The notes beneath the pieces are model-generated. The model was not told the DNA's origin. It did not search any database and saw only the letters and a program-made list of their open reading frames with translations. From NCBI GenBank assembly GCA_002298165.1, contig DBMI01000003.1, forward strand, positions 1 through 60,213: a stretch of 60,213 bases of DNA. Reading direction: 5' to 3'. Origin of the DNA: Desulfarculales bacterium UBA702. Lineage in GTDB: Bacteria > Desulfobacterota > Syntrophobacteria > Syntrophobacterales > Syntrophobacteraceae. The position numbers and the translations under genes are program-made. Below, piece by piece: positions 16,151 through 26,139 of this stretch. Each line of letters begins with the position of its first letter. Position 1 is the first letter of the stretch.

Positions 16151-17212
16151 ATGACCCACTTTGACCGTATTAGAGCCGAACTGGGAGCCAATCCCAGAAA
16201 GTGGCTCGTAACAGGTGTTGCCGGGTTTATAGGATCCAATCTCCTTGAGGCATTGCTGGAGTTGAACCAGTTCGTGGTCGGTATGGATAATTTTTCGACA
16301 GGTTATCGTCACAATCTTCATGATGTGCGCGAAATGGTAGGAGAAGAAAAGTGGAGTAATTTCGTTTTCCACGAAGGCGATATCAGGAACATCGACGATT
16401 GCAGGAAAGCATGCCGCGGAGCCGATTACGTGCTGCACCAGGCGGCGCTTGGCAGTGTCCCTAGATCCATAGACGACCCGGTTGCCACAAACGCATCGAA
16501 TGTTGACGGATTCCTCAACATGCTCGTGGCGGCAGGCGAAGCTAACGTAAAAAGATTTGTCTATGCAAGCTCTTCGGCGGTCTACGGCGACAGCCCGCAT
16601 TTGCCCAAAGTCGAGGACCGGATAGGCAACTCCCTCTCTCCGTACGCCACATCCAAGTTGATAAACGAACTCTACGCAGATGTTTTCGCGCGAGTCTACG
16701 AATGCAAGTGGGTAGGGCTAAGGTACTTTAATGTGTTTGGAAAACGTCAGGACCCGAAGGGTGCGTATGCCGCGGTGATCCCGCGTTGGATTGATTCGCT
16801 CCTGAATTTCCATAAACCGGTCATTAACGGGGATGGTGAGACAAGCCGCGATTTTTGCTACATAAAGGATGTGGTACAGGCCAATATCCTCGCAGCCCTT
16901 TCCGATAGCGGGGATTCAGCTAATAAGGCCTACAATGTGGCGGTTGGAGATCGAACTACACTCAATGAATTAATGGGATTGATTAAAGCCTCTCTTGTGC
17001 GTCACATTCCGGAAGTCGCAGCCATTGATCCCGAGTATGGTCCGTTTCGAAAAGGCGACGTGCGCCACTCCCTTGCAGATATCAGCAGAGCCAGGGATCT
17101 TCTCGGCTATTCTCCCAAGTACAATGTTGGTGGAGGAATCGAGGAGTCAATCGACTGGTATATTGCCGATTCCAGGTCCAGACAAAAGGCCAAATTAGCA
17201 ACTTCGGTTTAA
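16151..17212 (+). CDS. UDP-N-acetylglucosamine 4-epimerase-type SDR enzyme
   Basis: A 353-residue extended SDR enzyme closest to WbpP/TviC (UDP-GlcNAc or UDP-GlcNAcA C4-epimerases). NAD-binding TGVAGFIGS lies at residues 21-29, the catalytic Ser in SSSAVYG, and YATSK at 165-169 (Tyr165, Lys169). ALGSVPRSIDDP and RYFNVFGKRQDP are typical of this branch. It would supply UDP-GalNAc or the uronate for repeat-unit assembly. It lies 3 bp after epsI, in the same operon. Confidence 0.87.
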   Translation: MTHFDRIRAELGANPRKWLVTGVAGFIGSNLLEALLELNQFVVGMDNFSTGYRHNLHDVREMVGEEKWSNFVFHEGDIRNIDDCRKACRGADYVLHQAALGSVPRSIDDPVATNASNVDGFLNMLVAAGEANVKRFVYASSSAVYGDSPHLPKVEDRIGNSLSPYATSKLINELYADVFARVYECKWVGLRYFNVFGKRQDPKGAYAAVIPRWIDSLLNFHKPVINGDGETSRDFCYIKDVVQANILAALSDSGDSANKAYNVAVGDRTTLNELMGLIKASLVRHIPEVAAIDPEYGPFRKGDVRHSLADISRARDLLGYSPKYNVGGGIEESIDWYIADSRSRQKAKLATSV

Positions 17213-17350
17213 TGATCCCCCAAGAGCTTATCTGCTTCGCTCCTGGATGGCTAATTACTTCATTGACATCAAGCCCTTAAAACAATATTCAAGAAAAGTA
17301 ATACTGGATGGATTCGGCATACTTAGCTCTGACCTTCTGAAGGCGGAAAA

Positions 17351-18070
17351 ATGAAAAACATTATCTCCTGCGTAATTACAGCATTTACCCTGGTTTTCCT
17401 GATTTCATGCCATCGCGGCCCTGTAGTACTAAATCCCACACCTGTCGGAGCACCTGGTACCCAGGTAATCCAAACCGATGAGGAATACAGAATAAATATC
17501 GGAGACAAGCTCGACATTAAATTCTTTTATAATCCGGAGCTTAACGAGCAAACGGAGGTGAGACCCGATGGCCGGATTTCGCTGCAGTTAGTACAGGAAA
17601 TCTTCGTTGCCGGGCGCACGCCTGGCGAACTGACCAAGGAACTAAAGGAAAAGTACGCCTCCGACTTGGCCAAGCCCGAAGTGACGGTGATGGTTCGCTC
17701 TTTCAATGCCCATAAAATTTACGTTGACGGTGAAGTCAATAAGCCCGGCGTGATCGGACTGGTCGGATCGATGACCGTCTTACAGGCCATAGCGCAGGCC
17801 TCAGGACTCAAAGAAACAGCCAGGCCCGACGAAGTCGTGATAGTTCGTAAAGGGCCGGATACCAAGCCAATGGCAATACCTGTCAATCTCGAAGTTGTCA
17901 TCAGCGGTATGGACATGAAACAGGACATCAACCTTGCCCCGTATGATCTTGTTTATGTACCGAAATCCAACATTGCCATGACAAATAAGTGGGTTGACGA
18001 ATACATACGGAAAACCATCACAGCAGTACCTTCGGAATTTGCAATATGGTATTCGCTGACGACCAAATAA
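17351..18070 (+). CDS. Polysaccharide export outer-membrane lipoprotein (Wza-like)
   Basis: A 239-residue lipoprotein: signal peptide with lipobox LISC (Cys20), a poly-export domain (EEYRINIGDKLDIKFFYNPE, VRPDGRISLQLVQEI) and one SLBB domain (KIYVDGEVNKPGVIGL, LQAIAQASG). It forms the outer-membrane channel for the polymer together with the Wzz/GumC-like protein downstream. At this length it has one SLBB repeat, shorter than E. coli Wza. AAGGCGG precedes the ATG. The 138 bp before it could hold a promoter, but I see no strong match. Confidence 0.9.
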   Translation: MKNIISCVITAFTLVFLISCHRGPVVLNPTPVGAPGTQVIQTDEEYRINIGDKLDIKFFYNPELNEQTEVRPDGRISLQLVQEIFVAGRTPGELTKELKEKYASDLAKPEVTVMVRSFNAHKIYVDGEVNKPGVIGLVGSMTVLQAIAQASGLKETARPDEVVIVRKGPDTKPMAIPVNLEVVISGMDMKQDINLAPYDLVYVPKSNIAMTNKWVDEYIRKTITAVPSEFAIWYSLTTK

Positions 18071-18115
18071 CCTTTTTTACAAATTAGAGTCATTTCCGCC
18101 AAATCAGGACGAGCC

Positions 18116-19687
18116 ATGGAAGAATACCCCGTAATTCAGTATAACCAGCATGGATCAGGTTCCGGACCTCTGGCTCCTTTTCGCCAGGGACCCACATCAC
18201 CTATTCTTGAAGGTGGAATCCAGCACAATTTTCGTGATCACCTGGCGATCATCTTCAAACACAAGTACAAGATACTGATTTCCTTTATCATCGCGACCTT
18301 CCTAGCTCCTGCTGCCTACTATGTTGTGCCGCGGTTTCGCCCCGCGGTTTTTGAAGCCAAGGCAGTATTAATGTTGAAATCCGGCAGGGAATATAACGAT
18401 CCTGAACTTGGTACCAAGAAGACACCGATTTCTTTCGGACGCGGAGAGATCTTTACCTCGGAGATGATGATTCTCAGGGGAAGGGATTTGAAACAGCGGA
18501 TCATCACCACTGTCGGTCTCGACAAGATATATCCCGATATTGTGGCAAATCCGCCGAGGAATTTATCTCAGTTGGAAGCGGCAATAATCGGCTTCGACAA
18601 AGATCTAAGTATAAAAGAGATTCGAAACTCAAACTTCATCGAAGTCTCCTTTTTGAATAAGGACCCTGATATTGCCGCCAGAGTGGTCAACCTTCTACTT
18701 GACTATTATGTGGAAAAACGGCGTGAGATACTGAGCGACCCCAAGTCTATATTTTTCCTGGAAAAGAAGTTGGCGGAGTACCGCCAGAAGCTAAGGGAAT
18801 CAGAGGAAAAGCTCGAAACTTTTAGACGCAGCTACGGCTTCTATTCATTTGAGAAGCAGATGGACTTCCTCCAGAAGAAACGGCTCCAAATCGAGGAATC
18901 AATTGCTGAAGACCAGTCTGAGATCCAGGAACTGCGGCAGACGGTTGCAACTCTTTCCAACCGGCTTAAAGTAGCCCCCGAACTGGGAAACTTTTCGTCC
19001 CTTGGTGAAAACTCCCCTGAAAACGAAGAACTAAGGGCAATGCGGGTACGGCTCTTTGCCCTTCAGCAAGGTGAATTGGAACTTCTCGGCAAATACACGG
19101 AGACCAACTTCCATGTGGTAAACGTGCGCAGAGAAATTCAGGCCATGCAGGAGCTCATAAGGAAGACGGAAGCAGCACCCCGAAAGAACAGGCAACTTGC
19201 AGCAGGTACTGGAAGTCTCATACAGCAGACCATGGAGCAAGAGAAGAAAACAGCGGAAAACAACCTGAAGACCGCCGAGGAAAAGGTCGAAGCCAGTAGG
19301 CAGGAAATGAAAAACCTGGAAAAGCAGATAGTGGATCTGGGTTCTCAGGAAAAGAGGCTCAAGGAGCTTCACAGGGAACAGGAACATAACGAGCAATATT
19401 ATAAGGTTTACGCCAGCAAAGTTGAAGAGCTGCGAATCTCGGAAGATATCAATCGCCAGGAGATGCCCAGCATAACCGTGCTACAGCCCGCCATACCGCC
19501 GGCCAAGGCAAATAACGAGAACTTCCACATCCTCATTTACTTCGCTATTGCCGGGTTGCTGGGCTTGGCGGCCGGCATCGGTATTGCCTATCTGCTCGAA
19601 TTTATGTCGCAGGGACTCAGGACTCCCGAAGGAGTGGAGGCCCGACTGGGCTTCCCTGTGCTGGCTTCTATTCCATGCATAAAGTGA
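18116..19687 (+). CDS. Wzz/GumC-type polysaccharide chain-length and export protein
   Basis: A 523-residue inner-membrane periplasmic co-polymerase. There is a first membrane helix near residues 52-72 (ILISFIIATFLAPAAYYV), a Wzz domain, and a long coiled coil (about 210-445, for example LEKKLAEYRQKLRESEEKLE). A GNVR-like segment with a Pro-rich end (TVLQPAIPPAKAN) follows, and a second helix near 487-507. It lacks the cytoplasmic kinase domain of Wzc; the kinase is separate at 21439. It bridges Wza to the flippase/polymerase and sets chain length. Confidence 0.88.
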   Translation: MEEYPVIQYNQHGSGSGPLAPFRQGPTSPILEGGIQHNFRDHLAIIFKHKYKILISFIIATFLAPAAYYVVPRFRPAVFEAKAVLMLKSGREYNDPELGTKKTPISFGRGEIFTSEMMILRGRDLKQRIITTVGLDKIYPDIVANPPRNLSQLEAAIIGFDKDLSIKEIRNSNFIEVSFLNKDPDIAARVVNLLLDYYVEKRREILSDPKSIFFLEKKLAEYRQKLRESEEKLETFRRSYGFYSFEKQMDFLQKKRLQIEESIAEDQSEIQELRQTVATLSNRLKVAPELGNFSSLGENSPENEELRAMRVRLFALQQGELELLGKYTETNFHVVNVRREIQAMQELIRKTEAAPRKNRQLAAGTGSLIQQTMEQEKKTAENNLKTAEEKVEASRQEMKNLEKQIVDLGSQEKRLKELHREQEHNEQYYKVYASKVEELRISEDINRQEMPSITVLQPAIPPAKANNENFHILIYFAIAGLLGLAAGIGIAYLLEFMSQGLRTPEGVEARLGFPVLASIPCIK

Positions 19688-19740
19688 TTTAGTGGCTACG
19701 GTCGGCTTGCACCAAATCCGTAAAAAGATGACCCCAAGTA

Positions 19741-21363
19741 ATGTACACTGAATTTTACCACCTTAAAAAATGTCCTTTCCACATTACTCCCGACCCCGAG
19801 TTTCTCTTTCTAAGCCCGAGTCATAAGCAGGCACTTGCTTCCATCATCTATGGAGTCGAAGAGAGAAAGGGATTCATCGCCATTGTAGGCGAGGTCGGAG
19901 TCGGAAAGACAACTATTCTTCGGTCCTACCTGGAGTCGGTAGACAAGGACCGGATGAAGATAATCTATACCTTTAACCCCAATCTTTCCTTTGAGGGTGT
20001 TCTCAAGCTGATTTCGCGTGAACTGGGCGTTGAAAATCCCGCAACCGATACATTCGAAATGGTCGATGCTTTGCACCATAAACTTATCGAAGAGTATCGG
20101 GAGGGGCGAAACGTGGTCTTCATCATCGATGAAGCCCAAAACATGCCCGTTGAGACGCTGGAAAATCTTCGGATGCTCTCCAATCTCGAGACATCTAAAG
20201 ACAAGCTGATGCAAATCGTTCTTATAGGGCAGCCGGAACTCGAACGCGTTCTAAACCAATACGAATTGCGCCAGTTGAAGCAGCGCATCGCCATCTACTC
20301 AACTATATCGCCTTTAACCGAGGCCGAGAGCTTCGAGTATATTAAATTCAGACTCATACAGGCATCCAGTGTCAAAGTGCCTGTTTTTACCAAGGGGGCC
20401 GCTCAGGAAATTGTCAGGCAGGCAAAAGGAATACCCCGCTCGATTAACATTATTGCCGATAACGCGCTCATAACCGGCTTTGGCGCTCAGCGAAAACCCG
20501 TTACCACAAAAATAGTCAGAGAAGTTGTCAGCGATCTAAAGCCAAGGTCAAAGCCAAGGCTCAGATGGGGATTCGCCGTTTTCGGAGCCGTTGTGCTGAT
20601 ATTTTTGACGGCATTCCTGGCTTTGTCCCAAAATATGCTCGACGGTTTTTTTACTGCTGCCAAAGTTCAGATTCTGAAAAGTGAAAGGCAGACGGAACCA
20701 AATCGGCATCCACTGGCCGGCACTGCAAAACCCAGCTTGGATTCGCAGGTTAAGAAACCGGGAAATATGGATCGGGAAGGGCAGGGGAGCCTGATGGCGA
20801 AATCCGATCGCCAGGAGTCTGCTTTCTCTCCTGCTGCAGAGGCAGCACCGGAAAGGCTGGTCGTGGCGACCGGGAAAACCGAAAAAACAGGGGTCACGGA
20901 AGATCCCGTACCGGCCTCGGACAGCAGCAAAGTAATCGATTCTACCGGTTTTTCCGACCAATCAAATAGCCAGTCAACTGTAAATATGCCTGGATCAATG
21001 ACTGATGCCGGAGAAGATGTGTTGCCCCTCGATGTTTCCGAGCAATCGGCCGGTTCCCCGCAGGAGCATCAACCGGTCAGCTATCAGTCCAATTCAGCCG
21101 CTACGGTGCCACATCCCGTCGAGCGAGCCATTCCCCGGGACAGACAGCCTACAGAAATTCGCACGGCGAAAAAAGGTGACAGCCTGATACGAATCACTGC
21201 CGAGTATTATGGCATTAGTGTTGACGAAGTGTGTCGAAGAGGACTGATCGATTCCGTTATTCCGCTCAATACTCATCTCCGCGATATCAATAAGATTGGA
21301 GTCGGGGAAAGAATATTCCTTCCCTCCTCCAGGGTACCGGTAAAGAAAGATAAAGCGAGCTGA
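19741..21363 (+). CDS. PEP-CTERM-locus AAA ATPase with periplasmic LysM-like domain
   Basis: A 540-residue protein of the ExeA/GspA-like secretion-ATPase group found in exosortase loci. N-terminal ATPase: YHLKKCPFHITPDPEFLFLS, Walker A GEVGVGKTT (residues 50-58) and Walker B VVFIIDEAQ (about 125). A single membrane helix lies at about 274-296. It is followed by about 170 residues of Pro/Ser/Gln-rich low-complexity periplasmic linker and a C-terminal LysM-like module (AKKGDSLIRITAEYYGIS...RIFLPSS). The architecture suggests cytoplasmic ATP hydrolysis coupled to a peptidoglycan-bound anchor near the export complex. Confidence 0.87.
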   Translation: MYTEFYHLKKCPFHITPDPEFLFLSPSHKQALASIIYGVEERKGFIAIVGEVGVGKTTILRSYLESVDKDRMKIIYTFNPNLSFEGVLKLISRELGVENPATDTFEMVDALHHKLIEEYREGRNVVFIIDEAQNMPVETLENLRMLSNLETSKDKLMQIVLIGQPELERVLNQYELRQLKQRIAIYSTISPLTEAESFEYIKFRLIQASSVKVPVFTKGAAQEIVRQAKGIPRSINIIADNALITGFGAQRKPVTTKIVREVVSDLKPRSKPRLRWGFAVFGAVVLIFLTAFLALSQNMLDGFFTAAKVQILKSERQTEPNRHPLAGTAKPSLDSQVKKPGNMDREGQGSLMAKSDRQESAFSPAAEAAPERLVVATGKTEKTGVTEDPVPASDSSKVIDSTGFSDQSNSQSTVNMPGSMTDAGEDVLPLDVSEQSAGSPQEHQPVSYQSNSAATVPHPVERAIPRDRQPTEIRTAKKGDSLIRITAEYYGISVDEVCRRGLIDSVIPLNTHLRDINKIGVGERIFLPSSRVPVKKDKAS

Positions 21364-21438
21364 ACCCAGCCGCCGCACTTTACTTTATAACATTTCACCC
21401 CTATAGTCGGTCTATTACAACGTAGCAGGGAGGCTACC

Positions 21439-22173
21439 ATGAGTAAGATTTACGAAGCGCTCGAGCAGGCCTATCGCGCAAAGGCAGGTTCCGACAAAAT
21501 GGTAACCGTGCCGCACATGCGGAAGATCTTCTCCGAACTCCCGCAGGCAAGCATAGAAAAGGAAATGTTGTGCTTGTACAAAAATATCGATTCTCTGCTC
21601 TGTAATTTCGATAAGCGGATCATTCAATTCATCGGATCTCGTGAAGGCGAGGGAACTTCCACGATCGTTCGTGAGTTCGCTAAAATGTCGGCCTCAACTA
21701 TCGGCAAATCCGTGCTTCTGCTCGATGCCGACCGGATGCAGCCCAGCCATCATTTGCATTTCAATTTTGAAACGCCACATGGATGGCAGGAATCGATCAT
21801 GAACAAGGATCTGGCAGAGAATACATTCCACCAGATCGACAAATCGCTGCTCTATGTCGGGCGCTCATCCAACAGCGCGTCCTACACTCCGGAAATTTTC
21901 GATTCACCGAAATTCCAGACATTCCAGGAAATGGTCTGGGAACGCTTTGACCTGATACTTGTCGATTCTCCTCCGCTCAACAGCTCTCCCGATGGACTCG
22001 CCATCGCTCCCAGAACAACTGGAATCGTCCTGGTTGTCGAGGCCGAGAGTACGGGATGGAGAGTGATCCAGGGGACGATAAACAAGATAAAGCAGGTCGG
22101 AGGAAACATTCTCGGAGTGGTTCTCAACAAACGACGCTATCATATCCCTGAGTTCATATACCGCCGGCTTTAA
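21439..22173 (+). CDS. CpsD/CapB-like polysaccharide kinase with altered Walker A
   Basis: A 244-residue P-loop protein of the bacterial tyrosine-kinase type that partners the Wzz/GumC protein. It has Walker A' VLLLDADRMQPS and Walker B-like DLILVDSPPL. The P-loop reads SREGEGTSTIV: Thr73 stands where the invariant Lys (GEGKST) is expected. The C-terminus has two Tyr in the last 13 residues (RRYHIPEFIYRRL), fewer than the usual Tyr cluster. It may be a nucleotide-binding regulator without normal kinase activity. GGGAGG precedes the ATG. Confidence 0.83.
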   Translation: MSKIYEALEQAYRAKAGSDKMVTVPHMRKIFSELPQASIEKEMLCLYKNIDSLLCNFDKRIIQFIGSREGEGTSTIVREFAKMSASTIGKSVLLLDADRMQPSHHLHFNFETPHGWQESIMNKDLAENTFHQIDKSLLYVGRSSNSASYTPEIFDSPKFQTFQEMVWERFDLILVDSPPLNSSPDGLAIAPRTTGIVLVVEAESTGWRVIQGTINKIKQVGGNILGVVLNKRRYHIPEFIYRRL

Positions 22174-22389
22174 TAAGGGCGCCATTCCAAGGGAACACCA
22201 TCTCAGAGACGAAAACTTCCTGCTACACGGAGATTACGACCCTATAGGGACTTGTGAATTCTTTCCTTCTCCAGTGATTTTCCTGCCCGGGCTTGTACCT
22301 GCGCCGCCCACGCCTACTCACTCAAAAGACTTGATTAGTCTGCAAGCTTAAGAGGCGGCGGGGATTCTCTCTCCCCGGCGGCAGGCAAC

Positions 22390-23595
22390 GTGTGCCCTAA
22401 ACTCAATCCTCATGCAAACAGTCAGGTAGCAAACTACCACCAGATGAGAATAACCGGGATGCCAGGCAAAGGACAAATCTGGGACGAATTCGTTAGATCC
22501 GACTCCCGTGCAAGCCTATATCAGCTTCACTCATGGCACCAGGTTATCAGCGGTAAATATGGACACGATTGTTATTGCCTGGTCGCCATCAATGAGGGAG
22601 CGCAGCACAGAATCTGCCACCTCTCCGATTTGAGCGGGAAAAGCGGGCAGGAAGCGCGCATCGCCGGCATTCTGCCGCTTGTACATCTTAAAAGCTTTTT
22701 GTTCGGAAACGATCTAATTTCCATACCGTTTTTCGATATGGGAGGGATTCTTGCAGATGACGAGCGCACGGAAAAAGTGCTTCTGCAGGAGGCTGTCCGG
22801 CTTGGGCAAAAACTCAAAGCATCCAGCATTCAGCTCAGGCAGACCACCCAGCTTCTAACACTGCCTCAGCCCACGCCCACTAACTCGAATACTTGCACCA
22901 ACAGCACTATCCCGGACCTCGGCTGCGTCGTCCAGACACGAATTAACAAGGCTCGAATGATTCTCGACCTGCCTGAGTCCGCTGACGCCCTGATGTCGTC
23001 ATTCAAGTCCAAACTGCGCAGTCAGATAAGAAAACCTTCGAAGGAAGGACTTGTTGCGAAAATTGGCGGAATCGAATTCCTGGATGATTTCTACGAAGTT
23101 TTCGCAATTAATATGCGAGACCTTGGGTCGCCGGTCCATTCAAAATCATTTATCGCGGGTGTTATCGAACAGTTTTCGACCCAGTCGCGCATTTGCATCG
23201 TATACGGGCAAGGGCGCCCTCTGGCCTGCAGCATCATAATAGGTTTCAAAAACATGCTGCATAACCCCTGGGCCTCATCACTGAGGGAGTACAGCAAATT
23301 AAGCCCTAATATGCTTCTCTACTGGACCATGCTCCAGTACGCCTGCGAGAGCGGCTACAGCCATTTTGATTTCGGCCGCTCATCGGTTGATGAAAGTACC
23401 TATAAATTCAAGGAACAATGGGGCGCAAAACCGCAAAGTCTCTTTTGGTATTATGTTTGTTGGGGGGGGAAGCCTCTGGACACCGACGCATCCGAAAAAT
23501 CCAAATTTGGTCTGGCCGTGCGAGTGTGGCAGAAGATCCCCGTCTTCATAACAAAACTTGTCGGGCCACCCGTTCGCAAACACATAGGTCTGTAA
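22390..23595 (+). CDS. FemAB-related protein of exosortase loci
   Basis: A 401-residue protein of the PEP-CTERM-associated FemAB family (double GNAT-like fold). Supporting stretches are ASLYQLHSWHQVISGKYGHD, SFKSKLRSQIRKPSKEGL, MRDLGSPVHSKSFI, and near the end the conserved HFDFGRSSVDESTYKFKEQWG. FemAB proteins transfer aminoacyl or acyl groups; the acceptor here is unknown but may be the polysaccharide. A Thr/Asn/Pro-rich insert (PTPTNSNTCTN) lies near residue 160. The frame opens at GTG 22390; in-frame ATGs at 22444 and 22459 are alternatives. Confidence 0.82.
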   Translation: MCPKLNPHANSQVANYHQMRITGMPGKGQIWDEFVRSDSRASLYQLHSWHQVISGKYGHDCYCLVAINEGAQHRICHLSDLSGKSGQEARIAGILPLVHLKSFLFGNDLISIPFFDMGGILADDERTEKVLLQEAVRLGQKLKASSIQLRQTTQLLTLPQPTPTNSNTCTNSTIPDLGCVVQTRINKARMILDLPESADALMSSFKSKLRSQIRKPSKEGLVAKIGGIEFLDDFYEVFAINMRDLGSPVHSKSFIAGVIEQFSTQSRICIVYGQGRPLACSIIIGFKNMLHNPWASSLREYSKLSPNMLLYWTMLQYACESGYSHFDFGRSSVDESTYKFKEQWGAKPQSLFWYYVCWGGKPLDTDASEKSKFGLAVRVWQKIPVFITKLVGPPVRKHIGL

Positions 23596-23686
23596 CTCTG
23601 CGGGCTAAAAGGGTCTATCGAGTCTTGCCCATTGTCTTGAGAAGTAACTGTTTTGTTGCAGGCGATCTAAATCACAGGATTTTTGG

Positions 23687-26122
23687 ATGATCACGCTTCT
23701 GATATCTGTTGCATTATTTAGTGCATTCCTGCTTCTGTATATCTACGTAGGATATCCAGCTCTTCTATGCATACTTTGGCGACTAAAGCCCGCTCCGCAG
23801 ATCCGCAAGGATAGAATTCGCCCATCGGTGACCCTCATCATCTCGTGCTATAACGAAGAAATGGTAATAAGGGAAAAACTAATAAATAGTCTGAAGCTCG
23901 ATTATCCTCAAAACAAGCTGGAAATTATCGTGGTCTCGGATGCGTCGACTGATTCGACTGACAGCATAGCGATGGAATTTGGCGACAGGGGAGTAAGGCT
24001 GATCCGGCAGGAAGAGCGAAAGGGAAAAACTGCGGGCCTCAACTTGGCTGTAGCAAAAGCATCCGGCGAGGTCCTTATTTTTTCCGACGCCAATTCTTTT
24101 TATCAGCCGGAATCTATAATCAAATTAGTCGAAAATTTCGCTGACGAGCACGTAGGCTATGTAGTCGGCGATGCTAAGTATATCGATTCCAGCAAAAATG
24201 TTGCATCCAGAAGTGAAAGCAGCTATTGGCGGTACGAAGGCTTTATCAAGAGGATGGAGACCAGAGTTGGATCGGTGGTCGGGGGGGATGGCGCAATTTA
24301 TGCCGTTCGCAAGGGTCTATATGAAGATCTTCTGCCTACGGATATCAATGACTTCGTCAACCCACTTCAAGTCATCATCAAGGGATTTAGAGGTGTCTAC
24401 GAACCCGGAGCTATTTGTCGGGAGGAGACTTCAGGGAGTTTTGAGAAGGAATTCGGGCGAAAGGTCAGAATAGTAAATAGGGCCTTCAGCGGATTGTTGC
24501 GTTTGAAGGCAGTTCTGAATCCTTTTCGGACCGGTATTTTCAGTCTCGAAATTTTTTCTCACAAACTTTTGCGCTGGCTGGCCCCTCTTGCTTTGATCTC
24601 TTTTTTCGCCTCTTCGGTGGCACTTGCTTTGTGGTATGAATCTTTATGCTTTCAGATCCTTACCCTACTAACTCTGGTTTTCTGCTTCCTGGCTTATATC
24701 GGTTATCTTCTTTCATCCCGTGAAGATGCTTCCCCTCTTTTCTACCTCCCTTTTTACTTTATCGCTGTAAATATAGCGTCACTGCTAGGCACAACCATGA
24801 GCCTGAAAGGCCAGATCCAGGTGACGTGGGATCATCCTCGAACAGCCGGGAAAGAAAAAACTGGAATGGCACAGCACCATCATCTAATGCACATAACTGC
24901 ATTCATGTTGCTATTGTTGTTCCTCGAGACTGTGGAGAAGACCATCCGGGACTCTCTTTTTCTTGAGAAAGGGCTTTTCTGGGCATCACTAATCATGATT
25001 GTGTATGGATATATTGGATATCCGCTCGTTATGCACTTTTGGTCCAAGAGATTTCCGAAACCAGTGGATACGGATGACATCCTGCCTGATGTTTCTCTTC
25101 TCATTTGCGCATACAACGAAGAAGATGTCATAGAAGACAAGATAATCAATAGTCTCGCCCTTAATTATCCTGTCGATAAGCTTAGAATAATCATCGCATC
25201 TGATGGCTCTACCGACAGGACGAGCGAGATAGTCAGGAAGTTCGCCGATGAACAATTGATATTTTTCGATTATCCTAATCGAAGAGGTAAAATGGGCGTG
25301 CTACTTGATACCTTGCAGCACGTTTCTTCAGAGATAACAGTATTCTCGGATGCCAACACGATGATTGAGAAAGACGCAATCAGAAATTTGGTCAGAAACT
25401 ATAATGATCCTTCTGTGGGAGCGGTAACTACCGATGTAATACTGCACAATGAAGAGGCAGCTTTTGGTCAATCTGAGTCTCTCTACTATGTTTATGAGAG
25501 ATGGCTCCAGGAAAAGGAATCATCGATAGGTTCGGTTATCGGCGCTGACGGAGGAATGTACTCAATCCGAACCGCACTGTTCGTGCCACCATCGCCTAAC
25601 ATCATCCTTGATGACTTTGTCATCTCCATGAACATCGCTGGGCAAGGTTATCGTATAGTTTATGATAAATTGGCGATCGGGCATGAAAAGAATACGACAT
25701 CATTAAAGGCAGAGTTTTTGCGAAAATCCCGTGTCGTCGCAGGTGCGATTCAGTCTATTACTCAAAACGAGGGGGTTCCTCCTCTTAATCAAAAGCAGCT
25801 TTTTTTCTGCTACATGTCTCATAAGCTGCTTCGCTGGCTTATTCCTGTACTACTGACTGGAATTTTCATATCGAGTGGCATCTTATTTGCCGTAGATGCG
25901 GGTATTCTCTACAAGATAGCATTCGTAGGGCAGATAATCTTCTATATGCTGGCCGGAATCGGTGTTCTTTATGATGACTGCAAAACTACCTTGGTAAACC
26001 TTCCATTTTACTTTTGCCTGGCTAACAGTGCGGCTTTCTATGGCCTATACAAAGGTTTATTTAATAAACAATCAGTCAAATGGCAGGTATTCAGATCATC
26101 CGAAAAATCCAGCTCACCTTAA
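23687..26122 (+). CDS. Fused tandem GT2 glycosyltransferase (two complete domains)
   Basis: An 811-residue protein made of two GT2 glycosyltransferases in series. Domain 1 has SVTLIISCYNEE (from residue 47), SDASTD, FSDANS, GGDGAIYAVR and INDF, then four membrane helices. Domain 2 repeats the plan from about residue 468: DVSLLICAYNEE, SDGSTD, FSDANT, GADGGMYSIR, LDDF and again C-terminal helices. The acceptor-loop Asp pair is ND in domain 1 and DD in domain 2, so specificities may differ. A single chain could add two sugars or act as a processive pair. The next gene follows after 17 bp. Confidence 0.85.
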   Translation: MITLLISVALFSAFLLLYIYVGYPALLCILWRLKPAPQIRKDRIRPSVTLIISCYNEEMVIREKLINSLKLDYPQNKLEIIVVSDASTDSTDSIAMEFGDRGVRLIRQEERKGKTAGLNLAVAKASGEVLIFSDANSFYQPESIIKLVENFADEHVGYVVGDAKYIDSSKNVASRSESSYWRYEGFIKRMETRVGSVVGGDGAIYAVRKGLYEDLLPTDINDFVNPLQVIIKGFRGVYEPGAICREETSGSFEKEFGRKVRIVNRAFSGLLRLKAVLNPFRTGIFSLEIFSHKLLRWLAPLALISFFASSVALALWYESLCFQILTLLTLVFCFLAYIGYLLSSREDASPLFYLPFYFIAVNIASLLGTTMSLKGQIQVTWDHPRTAGKEKTGMAQHHHLMHITAFMLLLLFLETVEKTIRDSLFLEKGLFWASLIMIVYGYIGYPLVMHFWSKRFPKPVDTDDILPDVSLLICAYNEEDVIEDKIINSLALNYPVDKLRIIIASDGSTDRTSEIVRKFADEQLIFFDYPNRRGKMGVLLDTLQHVSSEITVFSDANTMIEKDAIRNLVRNYNDPSVGAVTTDVILHNEEAAFGQSESLYYVYERWLQEKESSIGSVIGADGGMYSIRTALFVPPSPNIILDDFVISMNIAGQGYRIVYDKLAIGHEKNTTSLKAEFLRKSRVVAGAIQSITQNEGVPPLNQKQLFFCYMSHKLLRWLIPVLLTGIFISSGILFAVDAGILYKIAFVGQIIFYMLAGIGVLYDDCKTTLVNLPFYFCLANSAAFYGLYKGLFNKQSVKWQVFRSSEKSSSP

Positions 26123-26139
26123 ACTATCGAGGTCGCTTA

